Below are positions 49,703 to 58,956 of a stretch of 64,000 bases of DNA, in pieces. Every line of letters begins with the position of its first letter. The first letter of the stretch is position 1. This DNA comes from SZUA-309 sp965215995. Its GTDB lineage: Bacteria; Pseudomonadota; Gammaproteobacteria; Pseudomonadales; Azotimanducaceae. The notes beneath the pieces are model-generated. The model was not told the DNA's origin. It saw only the letters and a list, made by a program, of their open reading frames with translations, and made no database searches. The position numbers and the translations under genes were made by a program. The DNA lies in the NCBI GenBank assembly GCA_965215995.1, contig OZ244128.1, positions 1,860,001 through 1,924,000 on the forward strand, written 5' to 3'.

Positions 49703-51688
49703 ATGAACTTCTTTCAGGCCCAGGATGATGCGCGGAAAAAGACGCTATGGCTGGCGGTGCTGTTCACCGCCGCCGTTTTGAGCCTCATCCTGCTGACCAA
49801 CCTGCTGGTCGCAGCCGTCTACGTCTGGACGAGCAACTATGCCAGGCCAGAGCAGCTCAACGTCGTCGGTCTGCTCAGCGCCCTGCCCACAGAAACCTGG
49901 CTCATGATCACCATCGGTGTGTTGGGCGTGGTGGGTGTGGCGAGCCTGTACAAATTCCTGATGATCCGCGGCGGCGGCAGGACCATTGCCGAATCCTTAG
50001 GTGGCCGGCTGCTCACCTACGACAGCACCGATGGAAACAGCCGGCGCCTGCTCAACATCGTCGAAGAGATGGCCATTGCTTCCGGCATGCCTGTGCCGCC
50101 CGTCTATCTGATCCCGGAAGACAGCATCAACGCCTTCGCCGCCGGCTTCGGCCCGGATGATGCAGTGATCGGAGTCAACCAGGGTACCGTCGATCTGCTC
50201 AATCGGGATGAGTTGCAAGGCGTGATCGCTCACGAATTCAGCCACATCCTGAATGGCGACATGAGTATCAACCTGCGGCTGATCGCCGTGCTGCACGGCA
50301 TTCTCTTCCTGGGCATGGTGGGCTACGGCATCCTGCGCGGTGTCGGCCTGCGTGGTGGTCGCACCTCCAGCAGCGGCAACAACAGCGCCCTGCCCGTTCT
50401 TGGTCTCGCCGTTGGTCTGCTTGTCATCGGCTATGCAGGCACCTTCTTCGGCAACCTGATCAAGGCCGCAGTCAGCCGCCAGCGGGAGTATCTGGCTGAC
50501 GCGGCGGCCGTGCAGTTCACCAGAAACCCGGACGGTATCGCCGGTGCCCTGAAGAAGATCGGCGGCCACTATGAGGGCAGCCAGATCAAGAGCACGGCGG
50601 CCGGCGAAGCCAGCCATATGTTCTTCGGTCAGGTGCGCACCCTTTTCCTGAACAATCTCACCGCCACCCATCCACCGCTGGAGAAGCGGATCAAGGCCAT
50701 CGACCCGCGTTGGGATGGTGAGTTTCCCCTGGTCGCCTCTGGCGTTGCGACGCAGGGTCGAGAGGCAGCGGCTGGCACCAGTAGCTTTGCCGGCAGCTCT
50801 GCTGCAGCCACCAGCTCACCCACGCCCGAACCTTCCGGGGAGATCACCATCGGAACGGATGCCCAGGGCATCACGGAAGCCATCGGATCACTGGATGGCG
50901 AAGGTCTCGCTGCCGCGCGAGCACTAATCGACACCACCGACCCCGTGCTGAAGGACGCGGCACACGATCCGTTCAGTGCCCGGGGTCTCATCTACGCCAT
51001 CCTGCTCGATGACGACGACTCGCTGCGCGACAGGCAAATCACCCACATTCAGAACAACGCGGAGAAAGGTGTGCCCGCTCACACGGCACGGCTCCACAAC
51101 CACCTGAAATCCACCGACGTGGTCCATCAGATCACGCTGGTGGAAATGGCCATGCCGGCGCTGAAGGCGCTTTCTCATCCTCAGTTCGAGCGGTTCATCA
51201 GCAACGTGATCGAGCTGATCAAAATGGATCGAGAAATCACCCTGCCGGAGTGGGTGTTGCATCGCCTGCTGGTCAAAGAGCTGCGACCACACTTCGAAGG
51301 ACCCCGGCGCACCCGGCCTCGCTATGGTCGAATCGATCAGGTGGCGGAGGCTGCTGGCGAGTTGCTGTCCACACTGGCTCGCTTCGGCCACCACGAGCCT
51401 GCAGAACAGGAAGCAGCATTCAAGGCCGGTGCCGCCGCTCTGGAGCTCAGAAGGGTCACTATCGCAATGGATTCAAGGGACGATCCAAACTTCAGTCGCT
51501 TGAACGAAGCCGTCCGCACTCTGGCCCAGCTGAAACCGCTGGCCAAACCGAAGCTGATCAAAGCCTGCGCAGCCACTGCGATGGCAGACAACCACGTATC
51601 CGGCCTGGAAGGCGTCCTGCTACAGGGTTTCGCCGCCGCCCTCGATTGCCCGTTGCCCCCTTCCATCTACGAGCCCCCCTCGGCATAG
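49703..51688 (+). CDS. M48 family membrane metalloprotease with a long C-terminal extension
   Basis: A 661-residue protease. Two N-terminal helices are followed by the zinc motif His177-Glu178-x-x-His181 (AHEFSHILNGD) and a third ligand in REYLADAAAVQFTRNPDGI. Two more helices lie after the active site, as in HtpX. About 300 residues after the M48 domain form a helical extension of unknown fold, which explains the size (HtpX is about 290). Its partner gene lemA is directly upstream. The role is probably membrane proteolysis under stress. The extension may recognise substrates. Confidence 0.87.
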   Translation: MNFFQAQDDARKKTLWLAVLFTAAVLSLILLTNLLVAAVYVWTSNYARPEQLNVVGLLSALPTETWLMITIGVLGVVGVASLYKFLMIRGGGRTIAESLGGRLLTYDSTDGNSRRLLNIVEEMAIASGMPVPPVYLIPEDSINAFAAGFGPDDAVIGVNQGTVDLLNRDELQGVIAHEFSHILNGDMSINLRLIAVLHGILFLGMVGYGILRGVGLRGGRTSSSGNNSALPVLGLAVGLLVIGYAGTFFGNLIKAAVSRQREYLADAAAVQFTRNPDGIAGALKKIGGHYEGSQIKSTAAGEASHMFFGQVRTLFLNNLTATHPPLEKRIKAIDPRWDGEFPLVASGVATQGREAAAGTSSFAGSSAAATSSPTPEPSGEITIGTDAQGITEAIGSLDGEGLAAARALIDTTDPVLKDAAHDPFSARGLIYAILLDDDDSLRDRQITHIQNNAEKGVPAHTARLHNHLKSTDVVHQITLVEMAMPALKALSHPQFERFISNVIELIKMDREITLPEWVLHRLLVKELRPHFEGPRRTRPRYGRIDQVAEAAGELLSTLARFGHHEPAEQEAAFKAGAAALELRRVTIAMDSRDDPNFSRLNEAVRTLAQLKPLAKPKLIKACAATAMADNHVSGLEGVLLQGFAAALDCPLPPSIYEPPSA

Positions 51689-51799
51689 AAAATCTCAGCG
51701 GATCCCGCGGTTTACAGCCGACCTCCCGCCACTACAATGGCCCTCTTTCGGTGCGCTTGCTAACCGAGCGTCCGACCACCTGAGGAAGTTCACCTGAGC

Positions 51800-53317
51800 A
51801 TGGCTGAACCCAGCCCGATCAACCGAGAGCGCGGCGCCACCGGCAGCGAGCGACAACTGGCAGCACTGGATCTTGGCTCGAACAGCTTCCACCTTCTTGT
51901 TGCCCAGGAGACCAATGGCCGAATACAGGTAGTGGACCGGATCAAGGAGATGGTCCGGCTGGCGGCCGGGCTGAACGATGACAAGACGTTGAGCGACGAC
52001 GTGGTGAAGCGTGGGCTCGACTGCCTGGATCGATTCAGCCAGCGCCTGCGCGGCCTGGCTCCGGAAGACATCCGCGTGGTGGGCACCAACACCCTGCGTA
52101 AAGCCAGCAATGCCCAGCACTTTCTCGACGAAGCCGAGCGAATTCTCGGCACGGAAGTGGAGATCATCTCCGGCCGGGAAGAGGCCCGCCTCATCTACCT
52201 GGGCGTTTCCCATGCCCTGGAGGACACCGCAGAGCGGCGCTTGGTGGTGGATATCGGCGGCGGCAGCACAGAGCTCATTCTTGGCAAACGCTTCCGTGCC
52301 GAAGTGATGGAAAGCCTTTACATGGGCTGTGTCGGCATGACGCGCCACTGCTTCGCGGACGGCAAGCTGCGCGCCAGCCAGTTCAAGGGCGCCATCAACC
52401 TGGCCAGGCAGGAGCTGGAGCCTGTGGAACAGGTGTACAAGGACTCCGGCTGGGATCTGGCAATCGGCGCGTCAGGTACCATTCTCGCCGTCCAGGACAT
52501 TCTGAGCGAACTCAGCCCCGATTCCCCGTCAATCACGCTGGATGGCCTGAAAACCATCCGCAAAGCTCTGATCGATACCAAACAGATCGACCGTATTGAT
52601 CTGCCGGGATTGCCCAGTGAGCGGGCACCCGTGTTCGCAGGCGGGCTGGCCGTGTTGATCGGCATCTTCGAGTCCCTGAGCATCGAACAGATGCAGGCGA
52701 CCAGCGGCGCTTTGCGCGAGGGACTGATCTACGATCTGCTCGGTCGGGTCCAGGATCAGGACATTCGCGACGCGACCGTTCGCGGACTTGTCCACCGCTA
52801 TCACATCGAGCAGGCCCACGGGCGGCGCGTGCGGGAAACGGCCATCGGCCTGCTGGCACAGGCTGCCAGGTCCTGGAAGCTCACCGAGCCCACGGACAAG
52901 CTGTTGCTCGGCTGGGCAGCAGAGCTGCATGAGATCGGCATGGACATCGCCCACAGCCAGTACCACAAGCACGGTGGCTATCTGCTCGAGAACATGGACA
53001 TGGCAGGGTTCTCGCGGCTGGATCAGCAACACCTGGCCGTTCTCGTGCGGGCGCACAGACGGAAATTTCCGGTAGATGATGTGGAAATGTCCACTCGACT
53101 GCACCGCCTGGTGGTGCTCCTCAGGCTTTCCGTGGTGCTGCATCGCAGCCGCACCGGCGAACCGCTACCTCATGTGAGCCTCAAGGTGCGCGGCAATCAG
53201 ATCAAAGTGGAGTTTCCCGACGATTGGCTGCAGAGGCACCCACTCACCGAGCTGGACCTGGAGCAGGAAGCCAGCTACCTGAAAGCCATCGACTACACCC
53301 TGACCGTGGAGACCTAG
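51800..53317 (+). CDS. ppx: Exopolyphosphatase / guanosine pentaphosphate phosphatase
   Basis: A 505-residue Ppx/GppA enzyme that removes phosphate from polyphosphate or pppGpp. The ASKHA ATPase signatures are present: LAALDLGSNSFHLLVA, VVDIGGGSTELILG and GASGTILAVQDI. The C-terminal HD-like helical domain includes HEIGMDIAHSQYHKHGGYL. It runs toward ppk, which makes the same polymer, so synthesis and breakdown genes converge on the hairpin at 53316-53360. Ppx and GppA cannot be separated firmly by sequence alone; the ppk neighbour favours Ppx. Confidence 0.9.
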   Translation: MAEPSPINRERGATGSERQLAALDLGSNSFHLLVAQETNGRIQVVDRIKEMVRLAAGLNDDKTLSDDVVKRGLDCLDRFSQRLRGLAPEDIRVVGTNTLRKASNAQHFLDEAERILGTEVEIISGREEARLIYLGVSHALEDTAERRLVVDIGGGSTELILGKRFRAEVMESLYMGCVGMTRHCFADGKLRASQFKGAINLARQELEPVEQVYKDSGWDLAIGASGTILAVQDILSELSPDSPSITLDGLKTIRKALIDTKQIDRIDLPGLPSERAPVFAGGLAVLIGIFESLSIEQMQATSGALREGLIYDLLGRVQDQDIRDATVRGLVHRYHIEQAHGRRVRETAIGLLAQAARSWKLTEPTDKLLLGWAAELHEIGMDIAHSQYHKHGGYLLENMDMAGFSRLDQQHLAVLVRAHRRKFPVDDVEMSTRLHRLVVLLRLSVVLHRSRTGEPLPHVSLKVRGNQIKVEFPDDWLQRHPLTELDLEQEASYLKAIDYTLTVET

Positions 53318-53360
53318 TGTCCTGTTCGATTAATTCGTTGAATTAATCGAACAGGACACT
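53316..53360. terminator. Perfect 21-bp hairpin between ppx and ppk
   Basis: Bases 53316-53336 and 53340-53360 are exact inverted repeats around a 3-base loop, starting inside the ppx stop codon. The sequence opens AGTGTCCTGTTCGATTAATT. There is no T-run, yet the stem would block or stabilise transcripts from both converging genes. It may also be a mobile palindromic repeat. Confidence 0.7.
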
Positions 53361-53385
53361 TGCAGGTTGCTGGATTGATAACGGA

Positions 53386-55452
53386 TCACTCGCCGCTGAT
53401 CTCTGCCAGCAGCGTTTCCTGGGCGCTCTTGCGGGCTGAAGCCGTGGTCTGCACCTGCTGGTAAAGCCCATCCGAGCCGAGTTGCCAAGCCTGACTGTTG
53501 TCCGTGAGGTAGAGCCGGCACTCCGCCAGGATGCGTTTCTGAATCGCCGGATCTTCTATCGGAAAACAGGTTTCCACCCGGTTGAAGAAGTTACGACCCA
53601 TCCAGTCGGCGCTGGAGAGGTAGAGCTTCGGATCCCCGTCATTCTCGAAGTGGAAGACCCGGGTGTGCTCGAGAAATCGGCCGACAATGGAGCGGACGCG
53701 GATGTTGCTGGACACGCCTTTGATCCCCGGCCGCAGCGCACACACGCCACGAACCACGAGATCCACCTTCACACCTACCTGTGACGCCCGATACAGAGCC
53801 TGTATCACCTGCGGCTCAACCAGGGAGTTCATCTTCGCGAAGATGTATCCGGTTTTTCCCTGAGCCGCGTTCTGCGCTTCCTGGTCTATGAGCCCGAGCA
53901 TGGTTTTGTGCAGGGTGAACGGAGACTGCAGCATCTTCTTCAGGCGCCCCGCCTTACCCATGGATGTGAGCTGCTGGAACAGCTGCTGCACGTCTTCGCC
54001 GATGTCCGGATCCCGGGTGAACAGACCATAGTCCGTATAAAGCCGGGTGGTGCGCTGATGGTAGTTACCCGTGCCGAGATGAACGTAACGAACCAGCGAA
54101 CGGCCTTCACGACGCACCACCATGCTCATCTTGGAATGGGTTTTGTGGCCAACCACACCGTACACCACCTGAGCACCTACGCTCTGCAGATGGTTGGCCA
54201 GCTCAATGTTGTCCTCCTCATCGAATCGCGCACGCAGCTCGATCACTACCAGCACTTCCTTGCCGGAGGCAGCTGCCCGGGTCAACGCTTCCACCACGGC
54301 GGAGTCCGGCCCCGTCCGATAAAGGGTCTGGCGAATCGACAGCACCTGCGGATCCGCTGCTGCCTGGCGTAGAAACTCGATGAAGGGAGCGAATGAGTCG
54401 AAGGGGTGATGGACCAGGATGTCGCCTTCCCGGATCGCTTCGAAGGCGTCACCCGCCTTACGGAACTTCTCCGGAATGCGTGGCGTGAAGCCCGGGTACT
54501 TGAGCTCTGGACGATCCACCAGGTCCGGGATGGTCGCGAGCCGCATCAGGTTCACCGGACCGTTGCAGCGATAGACATCGTCCTGGTTCAGCCGGAACTG
54601 AGCTCGCAGAAAGGCTTCCAGATCATCCGGGCTGTCCACATCCACTTCCAGTCGCACCGCATCCCCATAGCGCCGGGAAGAAAGCTCTCCTTCCAAGGCC
54701 CGAAGCAGATCATCCACCTCCTCCAGATCCACAAACAGATCGCTGTTTCTGGTGACCCTGAACGGGTAGCAGCCAGTGGCCTTCATGCCCGGAAACAGGC
54801 CTGAGACGTGGGATTCGATGATGGATGAAAGCAGCACAAACTCGTAAGGCGAGGTGGCACAGGATTCCGGTAACCGGACCACCCGGGGAAAGGCCCGGGG
54901 TGCCTGCACGATGGCCCTGCCGATCTGCCGGCCAAAGGCATCCTGGCCTTCCAGGGCAACGATGAAGCACAGGCTCTTGTTCAGCGGCTGCGGAAACGGA
55001 TGGGCCGGATCCAACGCGATCGGACTCATGATCGGCGCCAGCTCTTTTTTGAAGTAGCGCTTCAACCACTGCTTCTGCTTGTCGTTCCAGTCATGGGCAT
55101 CCAGGATGCGGATACCCTGGATATCGAGCTTGGGAATCAGCACCTCGTTCAGGACCCGATACTGCTCCTCGACCAGGCCGTCAGTGGTGGCCTTGATGTG
55201 CCGCAGCTGCTCGGAAGGAGAGAGATTGTCCGGACCCCGTTGCGAGGCGCCGACCGCTTCCTGCTGCTTGAGACCGGCCACCCGGATCTCGAAAAACTCA
55301 TCCAGCACGGAGCTGGCGATGCAGAGAAAGCGCAGCCGTTCAAGCAAAGGCGTGCCTTCGTCCTGCGCCTGCGCGAGCACACGACGGTTGAACTCCAGAA
55401 GCGACAGCTCCCGGTTGATATACAGCTCTGGATTCTGCAGGTCTTCGGACAT
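53386..55452 (-). CDS. ppk1: Polyphosphate kinase 1
   Basis: A 688-residue PPK1 that makes polyphosphate from ATP. It starts SEDLQNPELYINRELSLLEF, the conserved N-terminal helix. The two phospholipase-D-like halves carry VGHKTHSKMSMVVRREG, with the autophosphorylated His, and GDPKLYLSSADWMGRNF. RIRQTLYR-type ATP contacts are seen as VLSIRQTLYRTG. The ATG at 55450-55452 is used; GTG 55464 is also in frame, but both lie inside the 17-bp repeat array, which shapes the leader. The length equals that of known PPK1 proteins. Confidence 0.94.
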   Translation of the reverse strand: MSEDLQNPELYINRELSLLEFNRRVLAQAQDEGTPLLERLRFLCIASSVLDEFFEIRVAGLKQQEAVGASQRGPDNLSPSEQLRHIKATTDGLVEEQYRVLNEVLIPKLDIQGIRILDAHDWNDKQKQWLKRYFKKELAPIMSPIALDPAHPFPQPLNKSLCFIVALEGQDAFGRQIGRAIVQAPRAFPRVVRLPESCATSPYEFVLLSSIIESHVSGLFPGMKATGCYPFRVTRNSDLFVDLEEVDDLLRALEGELSSRRYGDAVRLEVDVDSPDDLEAFLRAQFRLNQDDVYRCNGPVNLMRLATIPDLVDRPELKYPGFTPRIPEKFRKAGDAFEAIREGDILVHHPFDSFAPFIEFLRQAAADPQVLSIRQTLYRTGPDSAVVEALTRAAASGKEVLVVIELRARFDEEDNIELANHLQSVGAQVVYGVVGHKTHSKMSMVVRREGRSLVRYVHLGTGNYHQRTTRLYTDYGLFTRDPDIGEDVQQLFQQLTSMGKAGRLKKMLQSPFTLHKTMLGLIDQEAQNAAQGKTGYIFAKMNSLVEPQVIQALYRASQVGVKVDLVVRGVCALRPGIKGVSSNIRVRSIVGRFLEHTRVFHFENDGDPKLYLSSADWMGRNFFNRVETCFPIEDPAIQKRILAECRLYLTDNSQAWQLGSDGLYQQVQTTASARKSAQETLLAEISGE

Positions 55453-55550
55453 CTTCCGTCTCACGACATCTTCCGTATTACGACATCTTCTTTATTACGA
55501 CATCTTCCGGTTCACCAACATCTTCAGCTTTGCGGCATCTTCCCTGTAGC
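55448..55550. repeat. Six 17-18 bp tandem repeats at the ppk start
   Basis: Units starting at 55448, 55465, 55482, 55499, 55517 and 55534 share GACATCTTCC followed by a more variable seven or eight bases. On the ppk strand each gives GGAAGATGTC, that is a Shine-Dalgarno-like GGAAG plus an ATG. The first unit contains the ppk start codon itself; the remaining five lie upstream. The units nearest the gene are the best conserved. Confidence 0.8.
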
Positions 55551-55616
55551 GTAACGCCGCCCGAACAGGTCAGACTATCACGCGCTATGCATTGAATTGT
55601 TACGAGCCCGCCAGCA

Positions 55617-56348
55617 ATGCCCAAAGACCAGATATTCAGCGAGCCCCGAAGCCAGCTCGTCGATTTCGCATTCGACGAAGCCGTGGCCCAGGTGTTTCCG
55701 GACATGATCCGCCGCTCGGTGCCCGGATACGAGCTGGTCGTTCCCATGACCGGGCTCCTGGCAGCCCGCGCACTGCGCGATTCGGCGAGTCAACGTGCCT
55801 ACGACCTCGGCTGTTCCCTGGGTGCGACCACCCTCGCCATTCTGAAGTCCCTGGAGGCGTTGGCGGTGGAAAAGCCCGGTCTGCAGATCGTCGCCGTGGA
55901 CAACGCTCCTGCCATGCTCGAGCAAGCGCAATCCGCCGTGACCGACCCCCGGGTCACCTTCCTGGAAGCAGACGTTCGCTCACTTGCGATCGAAGACGCC
56001 GGGGCGGTGACCATGAACTGGATCTTGCAGTTTCTGCCGCCTGAGGAACGGGTTGGGGTGCTTGTGAATATCCGCAAAGGACTCGGTAAGGATGGGGTGC
56101 TGCTGCTTTCGGAGAAGGTGCGCTCAGATGATCCCGACATTGAAGCGTTCAACGATGCGGCCCATCTGGACTTCAAGCGGGCCAACGGCTACTCGGAGCT
56201 CGAGATCAGTCAGAAGCGGACGGCCCTCGAGCAGGTGATGATCACCGACACCATCGATACGCACCGCGCGCGCCTGGAAGACGCGGGCTTCAACCGGGTG
56301 CAGGTCTGGTTCCGGTGTCTCAACTGGGCATCTTTCGTCGCCTCCTGA
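55617..56348 (+). CDS. cmoA: Carboxy-S-adenosyl-L-methionine synthase
   Basis: A 243-residue methyltransferase-fold enzyme that converts SAM and prephenate into carboxy-SAM, used to modify wobble uridine in tRNA. FDEAVAQVFPDMIRRSVPGY, YDLGCSLGATTLAIL and FKRANGYSELEISQKR are almost invariant CmoA blocks. The last holds residues that bind the carboxylate. Length matches E. coli CmoA (247). ATG start, 66 bases from the repeat array shared with ppk on the other strand. cmoB follows after 9 bases. Confidence 0.95.
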   Translation: MPKDQIFSEPRSQLVDFAFDEAVAQVFPDMIRRSVPGYELVVPMTGLLAARALRDSASQRAYDLGCSLGATTLAILKSLEALAVEKPGLQIVAVDNAPAMLEQAQSAVTDPRVTFLEADVRSLAIEDAGAVTMNWILQFLPPEERVGVLVNIRKGLGKDGVLLLSEKVRSDDPDIEAFNDAAHLDFKRANGYSELEISQKRTALEQVMITDTIDTHRARLEDAGFNRVQVWFRCLNWASFVAS

Positions 56349-56357
56349 GGCAAAGTC

Positions 56358-57371
56358 GTGAATGCACTCGACGCGATTCGTCGGCCGGCGATCTATCCGC
56401 AACACCCAGACTGGACCGATGTGCTCGACACAGCGACCGGCAGAGTTGCCAGTCATGGAGATCTGGCCAGATGGCAGGCAGCCCTGGATTCGCTTCCCGA
56501 TCTGACCGCCAGCTCCGTGGAGCTCGAAAACGCGCTACGAGCCGATGCGGACACGGCGCTTGAAACAGATCAGCTGGCTGCACTCGAAACCGCCCTAAGA
56601 GGTCTGCACCCCTGGCGCAAAGGACCCTTCGGTCTTTTCGGCCTCAACATAGATTCGGAATGGCGATCGGACTGGAAGTGGCATCGGATCGAGGCAGCGC
56701 TCGGAAGTCTTGACGGCCAGCAGGTTCTGGACGTGGGTTGCGGCAACGGCTATTTCGGCTGGCGAGCGCTCGGTGCCGGTGCGGCCGGGGTGCTCGGTGT
56801 GGATCCAACCGTTCTCTTCTTCATGCAGCATCTGGCCCTGTGCCGTTATCTCGGCAGCGCAGTTGAGAACCCCAACTCGACGCAAAGTGCCAATTTCCTC
56901 CTGCCAATGCCGTTTGAGCTGCTGCCCGCCTACCCCTTCGATCTGGTTCTGAGTATGGGCGTGGTCTACCACCGGCCAGACCCGCTGGCCCACGTGCGCT
57001 CGCTGTTCGCCAATACCCGACCCGGCGGCCGACTGCTGCTGGAATCCCTGGTGGTGACCGAAGGTCCGGATCTGACCCCAGTAGCAGATGGCAGACCGGG
57101 CTCGGACCATGGCCGAGGCCGCTACGCCCGGATGCGCAATGTGCACGTGGTTCCCAGTGTGGAGACCGTGACTGGGTGGCTTGCGGAGGCTGGCTTCGAG
57201 GAGATCGTCATCGTGGACGTCAGCCCGACCACGACCCGCGAGCAGCGCACGACCCGCTGGATGACGTTCGAGTCGTTGCAGCATTGCCTTGATCCGGAGA
57301 ATCCAGAGAAGACGGTGGAAGGCTATCCGGCTCCCGTACGCGCAGCCCTTCTTGCCCGACGACCGCCCTGA
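56358..57371 (+). CDS. cmoB: tRNA uridine-34 carboxymethyltransferase
   Basis: A 337-residue transferase that uses carboxy-SAM from CmoA to turn 5-hydroxyuridine-34 into 5-carboxymethoxyuridine in tRNA. HPWRKGPFGLFGLNIDSEWR, VLDVGCGNGYFGWRALGAGA and LSMGVVYHRPDPLAH are the conserved CmoB motifs, and YARMRNVHVVPSVE closes the active site. The start is GTG 56358; no ATG is in frame nearby. The length is a little above E. coli CmoB (323). It forms an operon with cmoA. Confidence 0.95.
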   Translation: MNALDAIRRPAIYPQHPDWTDVLDTATGRVASHGDLARWQAALDSLPDLTASSVELENALRADADTALETDQLAALETALRGLHPWRKGPFGLFGLNIDSEWRSDWKWHRIEAALGSLDGQQVLDVGCGNGYFGWRALGAGAAGVLGVDPTVLFFMQHLALCRYLGSAVENPNSTQSANFLLPMPFELLPAYPFDLVLSMGVVYHRPDPLAHVRSLFANTRPGGRLLLESLVVTEGPDLTPVADGRPGSDHGRGRYARMRNVHVVPSVETVTGWLAEAGFEEIVIVDVSPTTTREQRTTRWMTFESLQHCLDPENPEKTVEGYPAPVRAALLARRPP

Positions 57372-57424
57372 GCCTCCAGTCAGGAGACCCCGGAGCGCTT
57401 TCGAACTGCTAGACTCGCCTGACC

Positions 57425-57802
57425 ATGATGTTCGGCATCATCCCAATCCGATTCCGGTTTCGCGGCAAGCTACGACGGCTGGCACGCATCTACCAGTGCT
57501 TCCTCGATCATCCGAGCGTAGGCCTGCACCCGACCCAGATTGCCCGGCACACCGGGATTGGTTTCCAGGAGGTGAGTGCACGACTGGAAGCCACGCCTGA
57601 GCTCTTCGTGAAGCTGCCGCGACGGCCGGATGGCATCACCCGCTACCGGTTGACCAGCGCCACCGCTGCCCGCTCACGGGAGGATGTGGAGAAGTTTCTG
57701 CTCAGCGCGGCCCGTAAAGAGTCACTCATCCTCTACGCCTTCACTGCCATGGTGATGACCATTCTGCTCATCGTGGTCATTCTGGTAGCGCCGACGTTCT
57801 AA
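57425..57802 (+). CDS. Small winged-helix-like protein with a C-terminal membrane anchor
   Basis: A 125-residue protein of no family that I recognise. Residues 15-75 look like a winged helix: RLARIYQCFLDHP, GLHPTQIARHTGIGFQEVSA (helix-turn-helix) and LPRRPDGITRYRLT as the wing. Residues about 100-123 are one hydrophobic helix (LYAFTAMVMTILLIVVILVA), so the protein would be tail-anchored with its DNA- or partner-binding part in the cytoplasm. The start may be ATG 57425 or 57428. It sits between cmoB and an acyl-CoA dehydrogenase gene. Confidence 0.65.
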   Translation: MMFGIIPIRFRFRGKLRRLARIYQCFLDHPSVGLHPTQIARHTGIGFQEVSARLEATPELFVKLPRRPDGITRYRLTSATAARSREDVEKFLLSAARKESLILYAFTAMVMTILLIVVILVAPTF

Positions 57803-57824
57803 AGCCACAGATTAAGGAGTCCAC

Positions 57825-58940
57825 ATGCCTGAGATGCTGACCGAAGCCGAGCGTGCGTTGGCCAAACGCACCCGCCGCTTCGCCACCGACGTGCTCCTGC
57901 CCCTGGCAGAGAAAGATGAAGACCCGGGTAGCACCCGCACGCGGGTGATTGAAGCGAGCAAAGAAGCCGGTTTCTTCGCCATGACCCAACCAAAGGCCTT
58001 CGGCGGCAGCGAAGCCGGCACCCTGGACCTGACCATCGTCCGGGACGAGCTCGGCAGCTTCAACACGCCATTCGCAGGCTCCGTGTTTGGACCCGGCCCC
58101 GGCGTGCTCGGCAGCGTGGAGGGTGCCTTGAGGGAAACGCATCTGGAACCCATGCTGGAAGGCCGCATGCGTGGCAGCTTCGGCTTCACGGAACCAGACG
58201 ATGCCGCCTCACCGACCACCGCGGTGGCCGATGGTGACGACTGGCTGGTGAGTGGCCAGAAGTCTTATGTCACCGGTGGTGCGGATGCAGACTTCATCAA
58301 CACGCTGGTGCAGATCCCGGATGCGGGTCCGGCCATGCTGGTGATCGATACGGACGCACCGGGTGTGACGCTCTCTCGCACCTTCAGCTCATTGGACGGC
58401 AGCCATCACGCCGCGTTCGAGTTCCACGACGTGCGGGTGCCGGGCCACCACCTGATCGGAAAGCCAGGCGAAGGCATGCCCCGGGCCCTGCAGCAGATTG
58501 GTGACACCCGACTCGCCTTCGCTGCCAACGCTGTCGGCACCCTGCGCTGGGTTGATGCTTTCCTGCTCGACCATCTGCAGAAACCGGACAGAACCGGTCA
58601 TCCCAGGGGCGACAAGGAAGGGATTCGGCTCCGGTACTCGGAAATCCGCATGAAAGCCTATGCCGCGCGCAGCATGGTCTACCGGACCGCGCGACTCGCC
58701 GAGCAGGGCGAGAACATCCGCAATGAAGGTATGGCCTGCAAAATCTTCACCACGGAGCTGGTCGGTGAGGCAGTCGACACGGCCATTCAACTGGTGGGGG
58801 GCGGAGCGCTGGTGGTGGGTCATCCACTGGAAGCGTTGTATCGCCAGGTGCGCTCACTGAGGTTGGCCGAGGGGGCAAGCGACATTCTGCGATTGAATCT
58901 GGCCAAGGGCGCTCTGGAGCTGAACAAAGGCAGGATCTGA
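57825..58940 (+). CDS. Acyl-CoA dehydrogenase
   Basis: A 371-residue acyl-CoA dehydrogenase-fold protein. It has a helical N-terminus, GSFGFTEPDDAASPTTAVAD, GQKSYVTGGADADF and a C-terminal LRLAEGASDILRLNLAKGAL, where the Glu before GAS sits at the usual catalytic site. The first flavin-binding block is divergent (TEPDDAAS rather than TEPxAGSD), so cofactor contacts may differ. ATG start, 22 bases after the winged-helix-like gene, likely cotranscribed. Substrate unknown. Confidence 0.87.
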   Translation: MPEMLTEAERALAKRTRRFATDVLLPLAEKDEDPGSTRTRVIEASKEAGFFAMTQPKAFGGSEAGTLDLTIVRDELGSFNTPFAGSVFGPGPGVLGSVEGALRETHLEPMLEGRMRGSFGFTEPDDAASPTTAVADGDDWLVSGQKSYVTGGADADFINTLVQIPDAGPAMLVIDTDAPGVTLSRTFSSLDGSHHAAFEFHDVRVPGHHLIGKPGEGMPRALQQIGDTRLAFAANAVGTLRWVDAFLLDHLQKPDRTGHPRGDKEGIRLRYSEIRMKAYAARSMVYRTARLAEQGENIRNEGMACKIFTTELVGEAVDTAIQLVGGGALVVGHPLEALYRQVRSLRLAEGASDILRLNLAKGALELNKGRI

Positions 58941-58956
58941 TTTTCCTCCTGCCGGG

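Noticed and set aside
55448..55550. Repeat array considered as a CRISPR
   Set aside because: Units are 17-18 bp and contiguous, with no spacers or cas genes. It is a simple tandem repeat.
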